Origin: Janthinobacterium sp. 344
GTDB lineage: Bacteria; Pseudomonadota; Gammaproteobacteria; Burkholderiales; Burkholderiaceae_D
NCBI RefSeq assembly: GCF_900112025.1
Contig: NZ_FOKL01000001.1
Coordinates: 983,084 to 1,047,083, forward strand
Length of the DNA stretch: 64,000 nt
Direction: 5' to 3'
Part shown: in pieces, positions 9,420 through 17,970 of the stretch
Layout: the number at the start of each line of letters is the position of its first letter
Numbering within the stretch: the first letter of the stretch is position 1
Program-made: the position numbers and the translations under genes
Notes under the pieces: generated by a model
What the model was told of the DNA's origin: nothing
What the model saw: only the letters and a program-made list of their open reading frames with translations
Databases searched by the model: none

Positions 9420-9872
9420 TCATTCCGTTAGACGTTTGAGTAATGCCACCGCACTATTGAGCTCGGTGACTTCGGCCGGCGTGAGCCGGGTTTCGAGGGT
9501 GCGCGCCAGCCAGTCCTCGCGCGCGGCGCGGCTGGCCGCGATCCAGGCGCGGCAGCTGTCCGTCAGGGTCAATATGGTTTGCCGGCCGTCCAGCGGATCG
9601 GGCGAGCCCGTCACCATCTGCGCTTCGCTCAACGCCAGCACGGTGGCGGCCATCGACTGCGGCCGCATGCCTTCGGCGCGCGCCAGGCTGCTGACGGTGG
9701 CCGGCCCCTCGCGCTCCAGACGGCTGAGCACGGAAGCCTGCGACATCGTGATATCCCCCAGATGCGATTCCTCGCGCAGGCGGCGGCGCAGTTTGCCGAT
9801 GAGAATGCGCAATTCGCCGGCCAGTTGCAGCACCTGCTCGTGGTCTTGATGGTCTTCTTGTGGGGTGGTCAT
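9420..9872 (-). CDS. MarR-family transcriptional regulator
   Basis: This is a 150-residue winged-helix regulator. The DNA-binding core runs from about residue 40 to 105, with 'TMSQASVLSRLEREGPATVS' and 'GMRPQSMAATVLAL' as recognition region and 'DPLDGRQTILTLTD' as wing. I place the start at the ATG at 9872; an upstream GTG at 9929 would add a non-conserved leader. A -10-like TATAGT lies upstream on the minus strand (complement of about 9900-9905). The gene probably represses itself and the downstream MFS exporter, by analogy with other marR-MFS pairs. Confidence 0.9.
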   Translation of the reverse strand: MTTPQEDHQDHEQVLQLAGELRILIGKLRRRLREESHLGDITMSQASVLSRLEREGPATVSSLARAEGMRPQSMAATVLALSEAQMVTGSPDPLDGRQTILTLTDSCRAWIAASRAAREDWLARTLETRLTPAEVTELNSAVALLKRLTE

Positions 9873-9972
9873 GGTGGCCGTGGGGAAATCAACAGGCTCT
9901 ACTATAACAGATATGCAGGTAGACTGCACAGTTTGCCTGTAGATCTTGTCGGACTGACCATGTTACGGACGC

Positions 9973-10010
9973 AAAAAAGCCGGGGCGGGAGATGCACTCC
10001 CTGCCCCGGC
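9973..10010 (-). terminator. Rho-independent terminator of the flgB-flgL operon
   Basis: On the minus strand, 20 bp after the flgL stop, GCCGGGGCAGGGAG and CTCCCGCCCCGGC pair around a five-base loop and are followed by TTTTTT (A-run at 9973-9978 on the + strand). The stem is 13 bp with one mismatch and GC-rich. It marks the end of the rod/hook operon. Confidence 0.9.
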
Positions 10011-10030
10011 CCGGTCTTGCAGCGGCTGGC

Positions 10031-11272
10031 TTAACTGATGTAATTGAACAGCGACAAGCCCGAGATGGAGGTGAACGATTTCTGCGCCGCCTGCAAGGTG
10101 ATCTGCTGCTGGCTGAACAGGGAAATCGCCTTCACCATGTCCAGGTCCTGCAAGCCGGACAAGGTAGAGGCATACTGCAGGTCGAGATCGTCGCCGGCGC
10201 TGTCGAGCGTGTCGAGTTCCTTCAGCCGCGAACCGACTTCCGCGCGCACGGACAGCACGTTGTCATAGGCCGTGTCGAGCAGGTTGTGCGCCGCGTTCAG
10301 GCTGGCGGTCAGGCGCGCCTGGCCCGCGTCGCCCGTGGCCGGCTGGCCCAGCGCGCCGATCAGGTTGGTGATGGTGGTAAAGATCGATTCCTTGCCGCTC
10401 GGCTCCAGGGTGAACTTGTCCTGGTCGGCCGGCTTGCCGGAAATGGACACTTGCTGGCCGTCAAAGCTGATGGCGTCGCCCGCCTTGTAATCCACCGGCA
10501 CGGCCGGGTTCGGGATGGTCTGGCCCAGGGTCACGTCCGTCACGGTATAGGTCGTCTTGGCGTCCGTGCCCGTGCCCGTCACCTGGAAATCGATCGAATA
10601 CTTGTGGCCCGTCAATTTGGTGGGATCGGTGACGGTGCCGCCGGAAATGATGCCGGCGCCGCCGCGCGCGAAATTGCCGGTGTCGGGCGCCGTGGTGAAC
10701 TTGCCATTGCCCGTCAGGTTATTCTCGAACACGGTCGCGCCCGAGTCGCTGGTGGCCAGGTAGCGCGCCGAGCCCACCTGCAGTTCGCGCTGGCCCTGGT
10801 CGCCCACATAGGTGGCGCCGCCCGGGGTCTGGCTGAATGGCTGGGTGGTCGACTTGTAGCCGGAGAACAGGTAGCCGCCCGCATTGTCGGAGGTGTTGGC
10901 GATGCCCATCAGGTCGGTCAGGCGACCTTTCAGTTCCGTGGCCAAACTCTGGCGGTCGATATCCTTCAGCGCCGGATTGCCCGCCTTCAGCACCAGGTCC
11001 TTGACATCGGCGATCAGCGAGGTGGTGCTGGCCAGCGCCAGCTCTTCCTGCGAGAGGAAATTCTTGGCATTCGAGCGGTTCGTCACGAACTGCGTATTGA
11101 TCGATTGCGACTGCGTCACTTCCAGCGCGCGCGCCGAAGCGATGGGGTCGTCGGCCGGCGTCAGATTGCGGCGGTTGGCCGACAATTGCATCTGCGTGCG
11201 GTTCAGCGCGCCCTGCAAATTGTTCAACTGCGTGCTGCCCGCGTCATAGATCATTCTGGTGCTGATGCGCAT
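10031..11272 (-). CDS. flgL: Flagellar hook-filament junction protein FlgL (HAP3)
   Basis: FlgL is the second hook-filament junction protein, on which the flagellin filament is built. I start it at the ATG at 11272, preceded by an AGGAAGG ribosome-binding site, giving 413 residues. It begins 'MRISTRMIYDAGSTQLNNLQ', the flagellin-like N-terminal helix of FlgL. The C-terminus ('LSLFNYIS' with 'QQQITLQAAQKSFTSISG' before it) is the matching D0 helix. The length is normal. It is the last gene of the minus-strand operon, 47 bp after flgK. Confidence 0.96.
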   Translation of the reverse strand: MRISTRMIYDAGSTQLNNLQGALNRTQMQLSANRRNLTPADDPIASARALEVTQSQSINTQFVTNRSNAKNFLSQEELALASTTSLIADVKDLVLKAGNPALKDIDRQSLATELKGRLTDLMGIANTSDNAGGYLFSGYKSTTQPFSQTPGGATYVGDQGQRELQVGSARYLATSDSGATVFENNLTGNGKFTTAPDTGNFARGGAGIISGGTVTDPTKLTGHKYSIDFQVTGTGTDAKTTYTVTDVTLGQTIPNPAVPVDYKAGDAISFDGQQVSISGKPADQDKFTLEPSGKESIFTTITNLIGALGQPATGDAGQARLTASLNAAHNLLDTAYDNVLSVRAEVGSRLKELDTLDSAGDDLDLQYASTLSGLQDLDMVKAISLFSQQQITLQAAQKSFTSISGLSLFNYIS

Positions 11273-11319
11273 GATGCTGCCCTTCCTGATAGCGGCGCCC
11301 GCGGCCGCCGCTGAAATAA

Positions 11320-13287
11320 TTAACGTCCGAGACCGATGACCACGTCGAACAGGGTGCTGGCGATCTGCATGACCTTGCCGCACGCCTGGTAAGCCTGCTG
11401 ATAACGCAGCAGGTTGGCCGCCTCTTCATCGAGATTGACGCCGGAGACGGCTTGCTGCTGCGTGCTGGTTTGCTGCAGCAAGGCCAGGCTGGCCAGGCCA
11501 CTGACCTGCACTTCGCGCGTCTTGTTGCCCACGAAGCTGACGGTTTCCGCGTACGACCCCTGGAACGTGGCCTTGCCGCCGTCGAGGATATTTTTTGTCT
11601 GCAAGCTGGCCAGGGCCGCCGCATTGCGGTTGTCGCCCACGCCGCCCGCATTCGGCGCGATGGTGAAGGTGTCGCCCTGCGCCGGCGCGCCCGTCATGTT
11701 GACGTTGATGCCGCCGAAACTGAAGTTGTCGCCTTCCTTGTAGGGAATATTCGCCGTGCCGGCCGGATACGTGGTGGTATTGCCGTCGAGTCCCTTGACC
11801 GTCACGGCCTGGCCGGCGGGAAAGCCCGACAGCGAGCCGCTGACCTTGTCATAGGTCAGGGTCACGGTGCCCGTCAAGGCGTTGCCGGGCGCCAGATAGG
11901 CGCTGTCCACGCTGCCCGCGCCGAGCTTGCCGCTCCCCGTGTTGCTGACGGGCGCGCCCGTGGCGATCGGCGCGCCGGCGGCCAGCTTGTTGCGGTCGGT
12001 AATCAGCACGCCGAGGCCGGAAGCGCCGTTGGCCGTCGGCCTGACCGTGAAATTGTCGCCTTCGGCGGCCGTGCCCGAGATCGAGAAATCCACGCCGTCG
12101 ATGGTTTGCGGCACCGTTTGCGGATATGGATTGATGGTTGTTTTCGCGCCGTCGCTCTGGCGCGTCACGACATAATTGGCGCCGTCATACTTGACGGCGT
12201 AATCGCTGGCCGTCAGCTTGGTCGGGTCGCTGACCTTGGCCGACAGCACCGTGGTGCTGGACGAATTGTTGCGGTAGTCGGCGCCGATGACGGGATCGGG
12301 CACCTTGAAGAAGTCGCCGCCCATGTCGCCATTCAAGTCCTGGCCCAGCTTGTGCTGCTCATTGAAGGTGGACGCCAGGGCGATGGCGACCTTGCCCAGC
12401 GAATTCTGGATACGGTCCAGGCTGCCACTGCGGAATTCCAGCAAGCCGCCCAACGCGCCGCCGCTCAAGGAACTTTCCGACAGCTTGGTGACGGTGGTAC
12501 CCGTGACATAGCCCACGTCCAGGCGGTTCGGGTCGGTCGGCGACGGCGTGGCGGCCAGTTCAAAATTATTGTTGCCCACCACCAGCGGCTGGCCCGAGCC
12601 GATCGACACGGTGATGGTGTTGTTCGAGCCAGGCTGGACTGTTGCCTTGACGTATTTGTTCAGCTCCGTGATCAGCTGGTCGCGCTGGTCCAGCAAATCG
12701 TTGGGCTGGTTGCTTTCGTTCACCGTCAGGCTGGCGATCGAGTTGTTCAGCTCGGCGATCTGCTTGGCGTAGGAATTGATCACCTTCACGTTCGAGGTGA
12801 TCTGCGAATTGACGCCGTCGCCGATTTCCGTCAGGCGCGCGCTGAGGCCCTGGAAGCGCGACGCCAGCGAGTTGGCGCTCGACAACAATGCCTGGCGCGA
12901 CGAGACGGACGACGGGTTCGAGCTGAAATCCTGCACGCCCTTGAAGAAATCGGCCATCGCCGGCGACAGGCCGGCCGTGGAGTCGGCCAGCAGATTGTCG
13001 ATCTGGCTGATCTGCGTGTAATAGGCATCAAGCGAGCTGGTGGTTGCCTGCGCGTTATTCACCTGCGCGGCCATGAAGCTGTCGTACTGGCGCTTGACTT
13101 GCGAGACCTCGGTACCGTTGCCGACAAAGCCATAGCCGGCATTGTTGAACTGCGCCGTCTGCTGCAGCACCACCTGGCGGTTGTAGCCGTCCACGTTGGC
13201 ATTGGTGATGTTGTGCCCGGTCGTCGACAGGCCCACCTGCGCTGCAAGCAAACCGCTCTTACCGATGCTGAGTAGATTCGAAGTCAT
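11320..13287 (-). CDS. flgK: Flagellar hook-associated protein FlgK (HAP1)
   Basis: FlgK is the first hook-filament junction protein. The N-terminus 'LLSIGKSGLLAAQVGLSTTG' followed by 'HNITNANVDGYNRQ' is the canonical rod-type motif shared by axial proteins. The C-terminus ('NLLRYQQAYQACGKVMQIAS') is the conserved D0 helix. At 655 residues it is somewhat longer than the enterobacterial protein, with the extra length in the variable middle (about residues 320-560). It lies between flgJ and flgL as usual. Confidence 0.97.
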   Translation of the reverse strand: MTSNLLSIGKSGLLAAQVGLSTTGHNITNANVDGYNRQVVLQQTAQFNNAGYGFVGNGTEVSQVKRQYDSFMAAQVNNAQATTSSLDAYYTQISQIDNLLADSTAGLSPAMADFFKGVQDFSSNPSSVSSRQALLSSANSLASRFQGLSARLTEIGDGVNSQITSNVKVINSYAKQIAELNNSIASLTVNESNQPNDLLDQRDQLITELNKYVKATVQPGSNNTITVSIGSGQPLVVGNNNFELAATPSPTDPNRLDVGYVTGTTVTKLSESSLSGGALGGLLEFRSGSLDRIQNSLGKVAIALASTFNEQHKLGQDLNGDMGGDFFKVPDPVIGADYRNNSSSTTVLSAKVSDPTKLTASDYAVKYDGANYVVTRQSDGAKTTINPYPQTVPQTIDGVDFSISGTAAEGDNFTVRPTANGASGLGVLITDRNKLAAGAPIATGAPVSNTGSGKLGAGSVDSAYLAPGNALTGTVTLTYDKVSGSLSGFPAGQAVTVKGLDGNTTTYPAGTANIPYKEGDNFSFGGINVNMTGAPAQGDTFTIAPNAGGVGDNRNAAALASLQTKNILDGGKATFQGSYAETVSFVGNKTREVQVSGLASLALLQQTSTQQQAVSGVNLDEEAANLLRYQQAYQACGKVMQIASTLFDVVIGLGR

Positions 13288-13375
13288 GGTGTCTTATTGG
13301 TTACTGTCATGAGTATTTACGGCAGCCGCGCACAAAACTTGAAGCGCCCGCGCTGCACCAGGGTCAGGCGGGGGA

Positions 13376-14302
13376 TCAGCCGACCAGCGAATTCTTGATA
13401 ATCTTTGTCAATTTGGCAGCGTAATTCGGGTCGGTCGCGTAGCCGGCCTTTTGCAAGCCGTGGGCAAAGGTGCTGGCGTCGCCCGCGCTGGCCAGCACTT
13501 TTTCATAGCGTTTGTTGTTGGTAATCAACTGCGCATAATCCTTGAAACTGTCCGCATAGCTGTCATAGGCGCGGAATTTTTCCACCTTGCGCTGCGCCTT
13601 GCCATTCACATACTCGGTGGTGACGGCTTCCGTGACCTTGCCCTTCCAGTCGCTCGACGCCTTGATGCCAAACAGGTTGTGGCTGCTGCTGCCGTCGCGG
13701 GCGATGATTTCGCGCTTGCCCCAGCCCGTTTCCAGCGCCGCCTGGCCCAGCATGAACTTGGCCGGGATACCGGTGGCGCGGCTGGCCTCTTCCGCGTGCA
13801 CGCCCAGTTTTTCCTGGAAGGCGCGCACGTGCGGCGCCTGCGTGGCATTGGCCTTGTCGCTGAGGGTCTTGCCGGTGGCGCCGGCGCTGCCAGCCCCCTC
13901 GGTGAGGGCGCCCTGCTGCTGGCGGAACGCGGCCAGCGCCTGTGCCATGCTGGAAGACCGGGGCGACGGCGCTTCGGCGCCATCGGCGGCCAGCGCCTGG
14001 TTCGAGGACGACAACTGGCGGATCAGCACGTCCGCCAGGCCCGTGCCGCGCTTGGCCAGGTTCTGGCTCGTCTGCTGGTCCAGCATCGAGGTGTACATCT
14101 TGCTTTGCTGGCTATCCATGACGCCGTCCTGCGGCGTGGCGTCGCGCATGCTTTTCATCATCATGTTGATGAACATGGCTTCGAACTGCGTGGCCGCCTC
14201 TTTCAGGGCGGCCGGATCGCGCGCCTTGGCGGACTGGCGCAAGCCATCCATGCCCTTGACGTCATAGGCGGCGGTATTGCTGAGGTCGGTTTGGCTGATC
14301 AT
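13376..14302 (-). CDS. flgJ: Flagellar rod assembly protein / muramidase FlgJ
   Basis: FlgJ caps the growing rod and opens the peptidoglycan. The protein is bifunctional: residues 1-110 form the rod-binding domain ('AATQFEAMFINMMMKSMRDA'), and residues 150-308 form a glucosaminidase domain with 'AALETGWGKREI', whose Glu is the likely catalytic acid. The last residues ('GYATDPNYAAKLTKII') are typical of this hydrolase family. The stop lies 89 bp before the flgK start, a wider gap than elsewhere in the operon. Confidence 0.96.
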   Translation of the reverse strand: MISQTDLSNTAAYDVKGMDGLRQSAKARDPAALKEAATQFEAMFINMMMKSMRDATPQDGVMDSQQSKMYTSMLDQQTSQNLAKRGTGLADVLIRQLSSSNQALAADGAEAPSPRSSSMAQALAAFRQQQGALTEGAGSAGATGKTLSDKANATQAPHVRAFQEKLGVHAEEASRATGIPAKFMLGQAALETGWGKREIIARDGSSSHNLFGIKASSDWKGKVTEAVTTEYVNGKAQRKVEKFRAYDSYADSFKDYAQLITNNKRYEKVLASAGDASTFAHGLQKAGYATDPNYAAKLTKIIKNSLVG

Positions 14303-14312
14303 GGCATGCCCA

Positions 14313-15428
14313 TCAAATGATTTCCAGTTCGGCGCGCAGCGAACCTGCCGCCTTCATCGCCTGCAGGATGGCCAGCAAGTCTTGCGGCGAGGCGCCGATG
14401 GCGTTGAGGGCCTTGACCACGTCGGACAGCGAGGCGCCGCCCTTGACCAGCATGACCTTGCCCGGCTCCTTCTTGATGTCGATCTGCGCCGTCTGCGTGA
14501 CCACCGTGCGTCCGCCCGACAAGGGCGGCGGCTGGCTTACCTGCGGCTCGACATTGATGGTGACGGACAGGTTGCCGTGCGAAATGGCGCACGTTTCCAG
14601 GGTCACGGACTGGTTCATCACCACCGAGCCCGTGCGGGCATTCATGATGACCTTGGCCGCCAGGCGGGCCGGATTGACTTCGATGCTTTCCAGCTGGCCC
14701 AGAAAGCTCACGCGCTGGTCGCTGCCGCCCGGCGACTGCACCTGGATCACGCGGCCGTCCAGCGCGGCGGCCGTGCCAGGGCCGTAGCGGCTGTTGATGG
14801 CGTCGACCACGCGGCTGGCGGTGGCGAAATCGGTGGCGTTCAGTTCCAGGCGGATCGTGTTGTTGGCGCCCAGCACCGAAGGCACGGTGCGCTCGACGGT
14901 GGCGCCGCCCGAGATGCGGCCCACGCTCAAGTGGTTGATGACGACGGAGCTGCCGGCCGCCTGCGCGCCCACGCCGCCCACCAGCACGTTGCCCTGTGCC
15001 ATGCCATACACCTGGCCATCGGCGCCCTTCAGCGGCGTCATCAGCAAAGTGCCGCCGCGCAGGCTTTTCGCATTGCCCATCGACGACACCGTCACGTCGA
15101 GCAGCTGGCCCGGCTGGGCAAACGCGGGCAAGGCCGTCGTCACCATCACGGCGGCGACGTTTTTCAATTGCAAGCTCGTGCCTTGCGGCAAATTGATGCC
15201 CTGCTGCTGCAGCATCGCCGCCACGCTCTGGATGGTGAAGGGCGTTTGCGTGGTCTGGTCGCCGCTGCCGTCGAGGCCGACGACGAGGCCATAACCCATC
15301 AGCTGATTCTGGCGCACGCCGGCGATGCTGGCCAGGTCCTTGATGCGCTCGGCCTGCGCCACGGGCGCCAGCAGGGACAATGCCAGGCCACAGACGACCA
15401 GAACGCGGGGAAAGGTCAGGGTCGCCAT
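14313..15428 (-). CDS. flgI: Flagellar P-ring protein FlgI
   Basis: FlgI forms the periplasmic P-ring around the rod. The 371-residue protein has a Sec signal peptide (about residues 1-26, ending in AQA) and then the diagnostic 'RIKDLASIAGVRQNQLMGYG' and 'VVGLDGSGDQ'. The remaining regions ('SVVINHLSVGRISGGATVER', 'PQDLLAILQAMKAAGSL') are conserved in the family. It sits between flgH and flgJ, 2 bp after the flgH stop. Confidence 0.98.
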   Translation of the reverse strand: MATLTFPRVLVVCGLALSLLAPVAQAERIKDLASIAGVRQNQLMGYGLVVGLDGSGDQTTQTPFTIQSVAAMLQQQGINLPQGTSLQLKNVAAVMVTTALPAFAQPGQLLDVTVSSMGNAKSLRGGTLLMTPLKGADGQVYGMAQGNVLVGGVGAQAAGSSVVINHLSVGRISGGATVERTVPSVLGANNTIRLELNATDFATASRVVDAINSRYGPGTAAALDGRVIQVQSPGGSDQRVSFLGQLESIEVNPARLAAKVIMNARTGSVVMNQSVTLETCAISHGNLSVTINVEPQVSQPPPLSGGRTVVTQTAQIDIKKEPGKVMLVKGGASLSDVVKALNAIGASPQDLLAILQAMKAAGSLRAELEII

Positions 15429-15430
15429 GA

Positions 15431-16081
15431 TCAGAACGGCAGCAGGCTGAGGAAGAAGCGCGAGGCCATCGAGGCCATTTCGGCGCGGTCGATCTGGCTG
15501 TTGGTGCGGTATTCCACGCGCGCGTCGGCCACCTGGGTCGACGGCACGACGTTGCCGGTGCCGATGGTGTCCGGATTGACCATGCCCGAGAAGCGGATGA
15601 ATTCCGTGCCCTTGTTCATGGCGATCTGCTTCTCGCCGGCGACGATCAAATTACCGTTCGGCAATACCTCGATGACCGTCACGCCGATCGTGCCGGAAAA
15701 GGTGTTGCTGGCGGACTGGTTGTCGCCATCGGCAAACTTGGTCGCGCCATTCGCCGAGACGGTGCCGCCCAGGCGGCCCTGGGCGAAACCAGGCGTGCTG
15801 AAGCCCACGCTGCCCGATTTGTTGCCGGAACTGGCGCCCGCCTTGACGGCGTTCGTGCGCTCGGTGATGGCGATCGTCATGGTGTCGCCCACGTGGCGCG
15901 CGCGGCGGTCTTCGAAGGCGGGCCGGTAGGTCGATGCCTGGTAGATGGAGCCGTTGCTGACGACCACCGGTTCCGGCATCGGCGCGCGCGTGGTGGTGGG
16001 ATACTGCACGATCGAGGTGGGCGTGATGGCGCAGCCGGACAGCAGGACTGCGGACAACAGGGCGATGATGGGGTATTGCAT
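15431..16081 (-). CDS. flgH: Flagellar L-ring lipoprotein FlgH
   Basis: FlgH forms the outer-membrane L-ring. I start it at the ATG at 16081, which has a GGAGG site 8 bp upstream, giving 216 residues. The N-terminus is a lipoprotein signal with lipobox LLSGC (Cys17 is the predicted lipidated residue). The C-terminal half carries the conserved 'GNLIVAGEKQIAMNKGTEFI' and ends 'FFLSLLPF', standard for FlgH. A longer frame starting at 16117 would place charged residues before the signal and is unlikely. Confidence 0.97.
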   Translation of the reverse strand: MQYPIIALLSAVLLSGCAITPTSIVQYPTTTRAPMPEPVVVSNGSIYQASTYRPAFEDRRARHVGDTMTIAITERTNAVKAGASSGNKSGSVGFSTPGFAQGRLGGTVSANGATKFADGDNQSASNTFSGTIGVTVIEVLPNGNLIVAGEKQIAMNKGTEFIRFSGMVNPDTIGTGNVVPSTQVADARVEYRTNSQIDRAEMASMASRFFLSLLPF

Positions 16082-16134
16082 GACAAACCTCCGCTGCCAT
16101 CGTGCAAAAGATGGCATGACGACTAAAAAAGAAA

Positions 16135-16917
16135 TTACAGCTGTGACAATTTCTGCAGCATTTGATCCGACGTGGTGATGGCCTTGCTGTTGATTTCATA
16201 GGCGCGCTGCGTCTGGATCATGTTGACCATTTCCTCGGCCACGTTGACGTTCGACGTCTCGATGTAGCCTTGCATCAGCACGCCGGCGCCATTCGTGCCC
16301 GGTGTATTCGTCTGCGCCACGCCGGAGGCGCCCGTCTCCATGTACAGGTTTTCGCCCTTCGATTCCAGGCCGGCCGGATTGACGAAGGTGGTCAGCTGCA
16401 GCGAACCGATCTGCGATGGCGCCACCGTGTCGGGCAAGGTGACGGAAACGGTGCCGTCGCGCGCCACGGTGATGCTCAGCGCATTCGTCGGCACGGTGAT
16501 GGCGGGCTGGATGACGAAGCCTTCCGAGGTGACGAGCTGGCCGTTGGCATCCGTCTGGAACGAGCCGTCGCGCGTGTAGGCGGTGGCGCCGTCCGGCATC
16601 AGCACCTGGAAGAAACCGGTGCCGTTGACCATCACGTCGCGCGAATTGCCGGACGCTTGCGGATTGCCCTGCGTATGGATGCGTTCGGTGGCCACGGTGC
16701 GCACGCCGGTGCCGATCTGCAAGCCCGATGGCAGCTGGGTTTGCTGCGACGATTGCGCGCCCGGCTGGCGCACGTTTTGGTAGAGCAAGTCCTCGAACAC
16801 GGCGCGCGATTTCTTGAAGCCCGTGGTGCTGACGTTGGCCAGGTTATTGGCGATCACGTCCATCTGCGTCTGTTGCGCTTCCAGGCCGGTCTTGGCTATC
16901 CAAAGGGAACGAATCAT
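16135..16917 (-). CDS. flgG: Flagellar distal rod protein FlgG
   Basis: FlgG builds the distal rod. The 260-residue protein starts '[20 protein letters not shown]' and continues with '[19 protein letters not shown]', the conserved rod N-terminal motif. It ends with the matching helix ('[20 protein letters not shown]'). The length matches enterobacterial FlgG exactly. Unlike its neighbours it is separated from the preceding gene (flgF) by 234 bp. Confidence 0.97.
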   Translation of the reverse strand: MIRSLWIAKTGLEAQQTQMDVIANNLANVSTTGFKKSRAVFEDLLYQNVRQPGAQSSQQTQLPSGLQIGTGVRTVATERIHTQGNPQASGNSRDVMVNGTGFFQVLMPDGATAYTRDGSFQTDANGQLVTSEGFVIQPAITVPTNALSITVARDGTVSVTLPDTVAPSQIGSLQLTTFVNPAGLESKGENLYMETGASGVAQTNTPGTNGAGVLMQGYIETSNVNVAEEMVNMIQTQRAYEINSKAITTSDQMLQKLSQL

Positions 16918-17151
16918 GTTTTTTCTCCAATAACGGCGCTAAGTAATCCTCGGGAAATGAGTGTGCATTTATGACGAACAGAACCGGATGCTATGCAAGG
17001 CGCTCACTGCGACGCAGTGCGAGCACTGCTAGCAGCGGGCAACGCCGCAGAGCGCAGGTTATGGAAGTCAGAAATCACAATAATTTTTTGGGGGGGTTAC
17101 TTAATCAGCCCTGTAGACTATTTCTATGTGACCATTATGCGGGCGCCCCCA
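16918..17151. other. Unusual 234-bp spacer between flgF and flgG with hairpins
   Basis: This spacer is unusual in a rod operon where other gaps are mostly under 90 bp. It contains a hairpin at 17002-17024 (GCTC-ACTGCG / CGCAGT-GCGAGC, with a two-base bulge), a short palindrome CTGCTAGCAG at 17026-17035, and a run of seven G at 17088-17095 next to an AT-rich stretch. I see no coding frame and no convincing promoter in either direction. It could be an RNA-processing or attenuation site, or a decayed insertion. Confidence 0.5.
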
Positions 17152-17895
17152 TCAATTCAAAGCGAGGATCTGGGTAGCTTTCGCCGCGTTATTCTCGGCA
17201 TTCTTCAATAAACTCATTTGCGTTTCGAACTGGCGCGCCAGCGCGATCATGCTGACCATCGAGTCGACGGGGCTGACATTGCTGCCTTCCAGCGCGCCCG
17301 TGGTCAATTTGACGGCCTGGTCGGCCTGCGCCGTGGTGCCGTCCTTCAGGCGGAACAGGCCATCGTCGCCGCGCACCAGCTGCTGCTCGGGCGGGTTGAC
17401 GAGCTTGATGCGCCCCAGCACCGTCGACGGTCCCGGCGGCACATCGGTGGAAATCGTGCCCACCGTGCCGTCGCTGGCGATGGCCACCGTCACGCCGGGC
17501 GGAATCGCCATGGGGCCCGTATCGCCCTGCACCATCAGGCCGGCCTGCGTCTGCAGCATGCCATTTTCGTTGAGTTTCAGGCTGCCGTTGCGCGTATAGG
17601 CTTCGGAACCGTCGGCCGACTGCACGGCGATCCAGCCCGCGTTCTCCACGGCCACGTCGAGCGCGCGGCCCGTGTGCTGCATGGGCCCTTGCGTGAAATC
17701 GGAACCGACCGTCGAATCGACGACAAAGGCGCGCGTCGGCATCATGCCGTCGGCCACCACGGGCACGGCGCGGAACGAGTCGAGCTGCGCGCGGAAACCC
17801 GTGCTGGTGGCGTTCGCCAGGTTATTCGCCGTGGTCGCCTGCTTGTCCAGGATGTGCTTGGCGCCGGAGCCGGCGGTGTAGATGAGACGGTCCAT
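17152..17895 (-). CDS. flgF: Flagellar proximal rod protein FlgF
   Basis: FlgF is a proximal rod component. The 247-residue protein opens with 'MDRLIYTAGSGAKHILDKQA' and 'TTANNLANATSTGFRAQLDS', the rod motif in its FlgF variant. It closes with 'SMVSMIALARQFETQMSLLK'. Length and order (flgE-flgF-flgG) are as expected. It is preceded on the same strand by a 75-bp gap that contains a perfect hairpin repeat. Confidence 0.96.
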   Translation of the reverse strand: MDRLIYTAGSGAKHILDKQATTANNLANATSTGFRAQLDSFRAVPVVADGMMPTRAFVVDSTVGSDFTQGPMQHTGRALDVAVENAGWIAVQSADGSEAYTRNGSLKLNENGMLQTQAGLMVQGDTGPMAIPPGVTVAIASDGTVGTISTDVPPGPSTVLGRIKLVNPPEQQLVRGDDGLFRLKDGTTAQADQAVKLTTGALEGSNVSPVDSMVSMIALARQFETQMSLLKNAENNAAKATQILALN

Positions 17896-17936
17896 GTTTT
17901 ATTTCTCCTGTTGCTTTCAGCCCAAGGCGGAAAGCT

Positions 17937-17963
17937 GGGGTCAGACCCGGCGGGTCTGACCCC
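17937..17963. repeat. GGGGTCAGACCC inverted repeat between flgE and flgF
   Basis: GGGGTCAGACCC (17937-17948) and GGGTCTGACCCC (17952-17963) form a perfect 12-bp stem with a three-base loop. Three related copies occur at 31213-31314. I see no U-run, so a role as a simple terminator is unlikely. The motif looks like a dispersed intergenic repeat. Confidence 0.8.
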
Positions 17964-17970
17964 GGTACTA

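Noticed and set aside
11273-11383. N-terminal extension of flgL
   Set aside because: The extra residues are unlike flagellin-type N-termini, while the ATG at 11272 has a strong AGGAAGG site and the conserved MRIST start.
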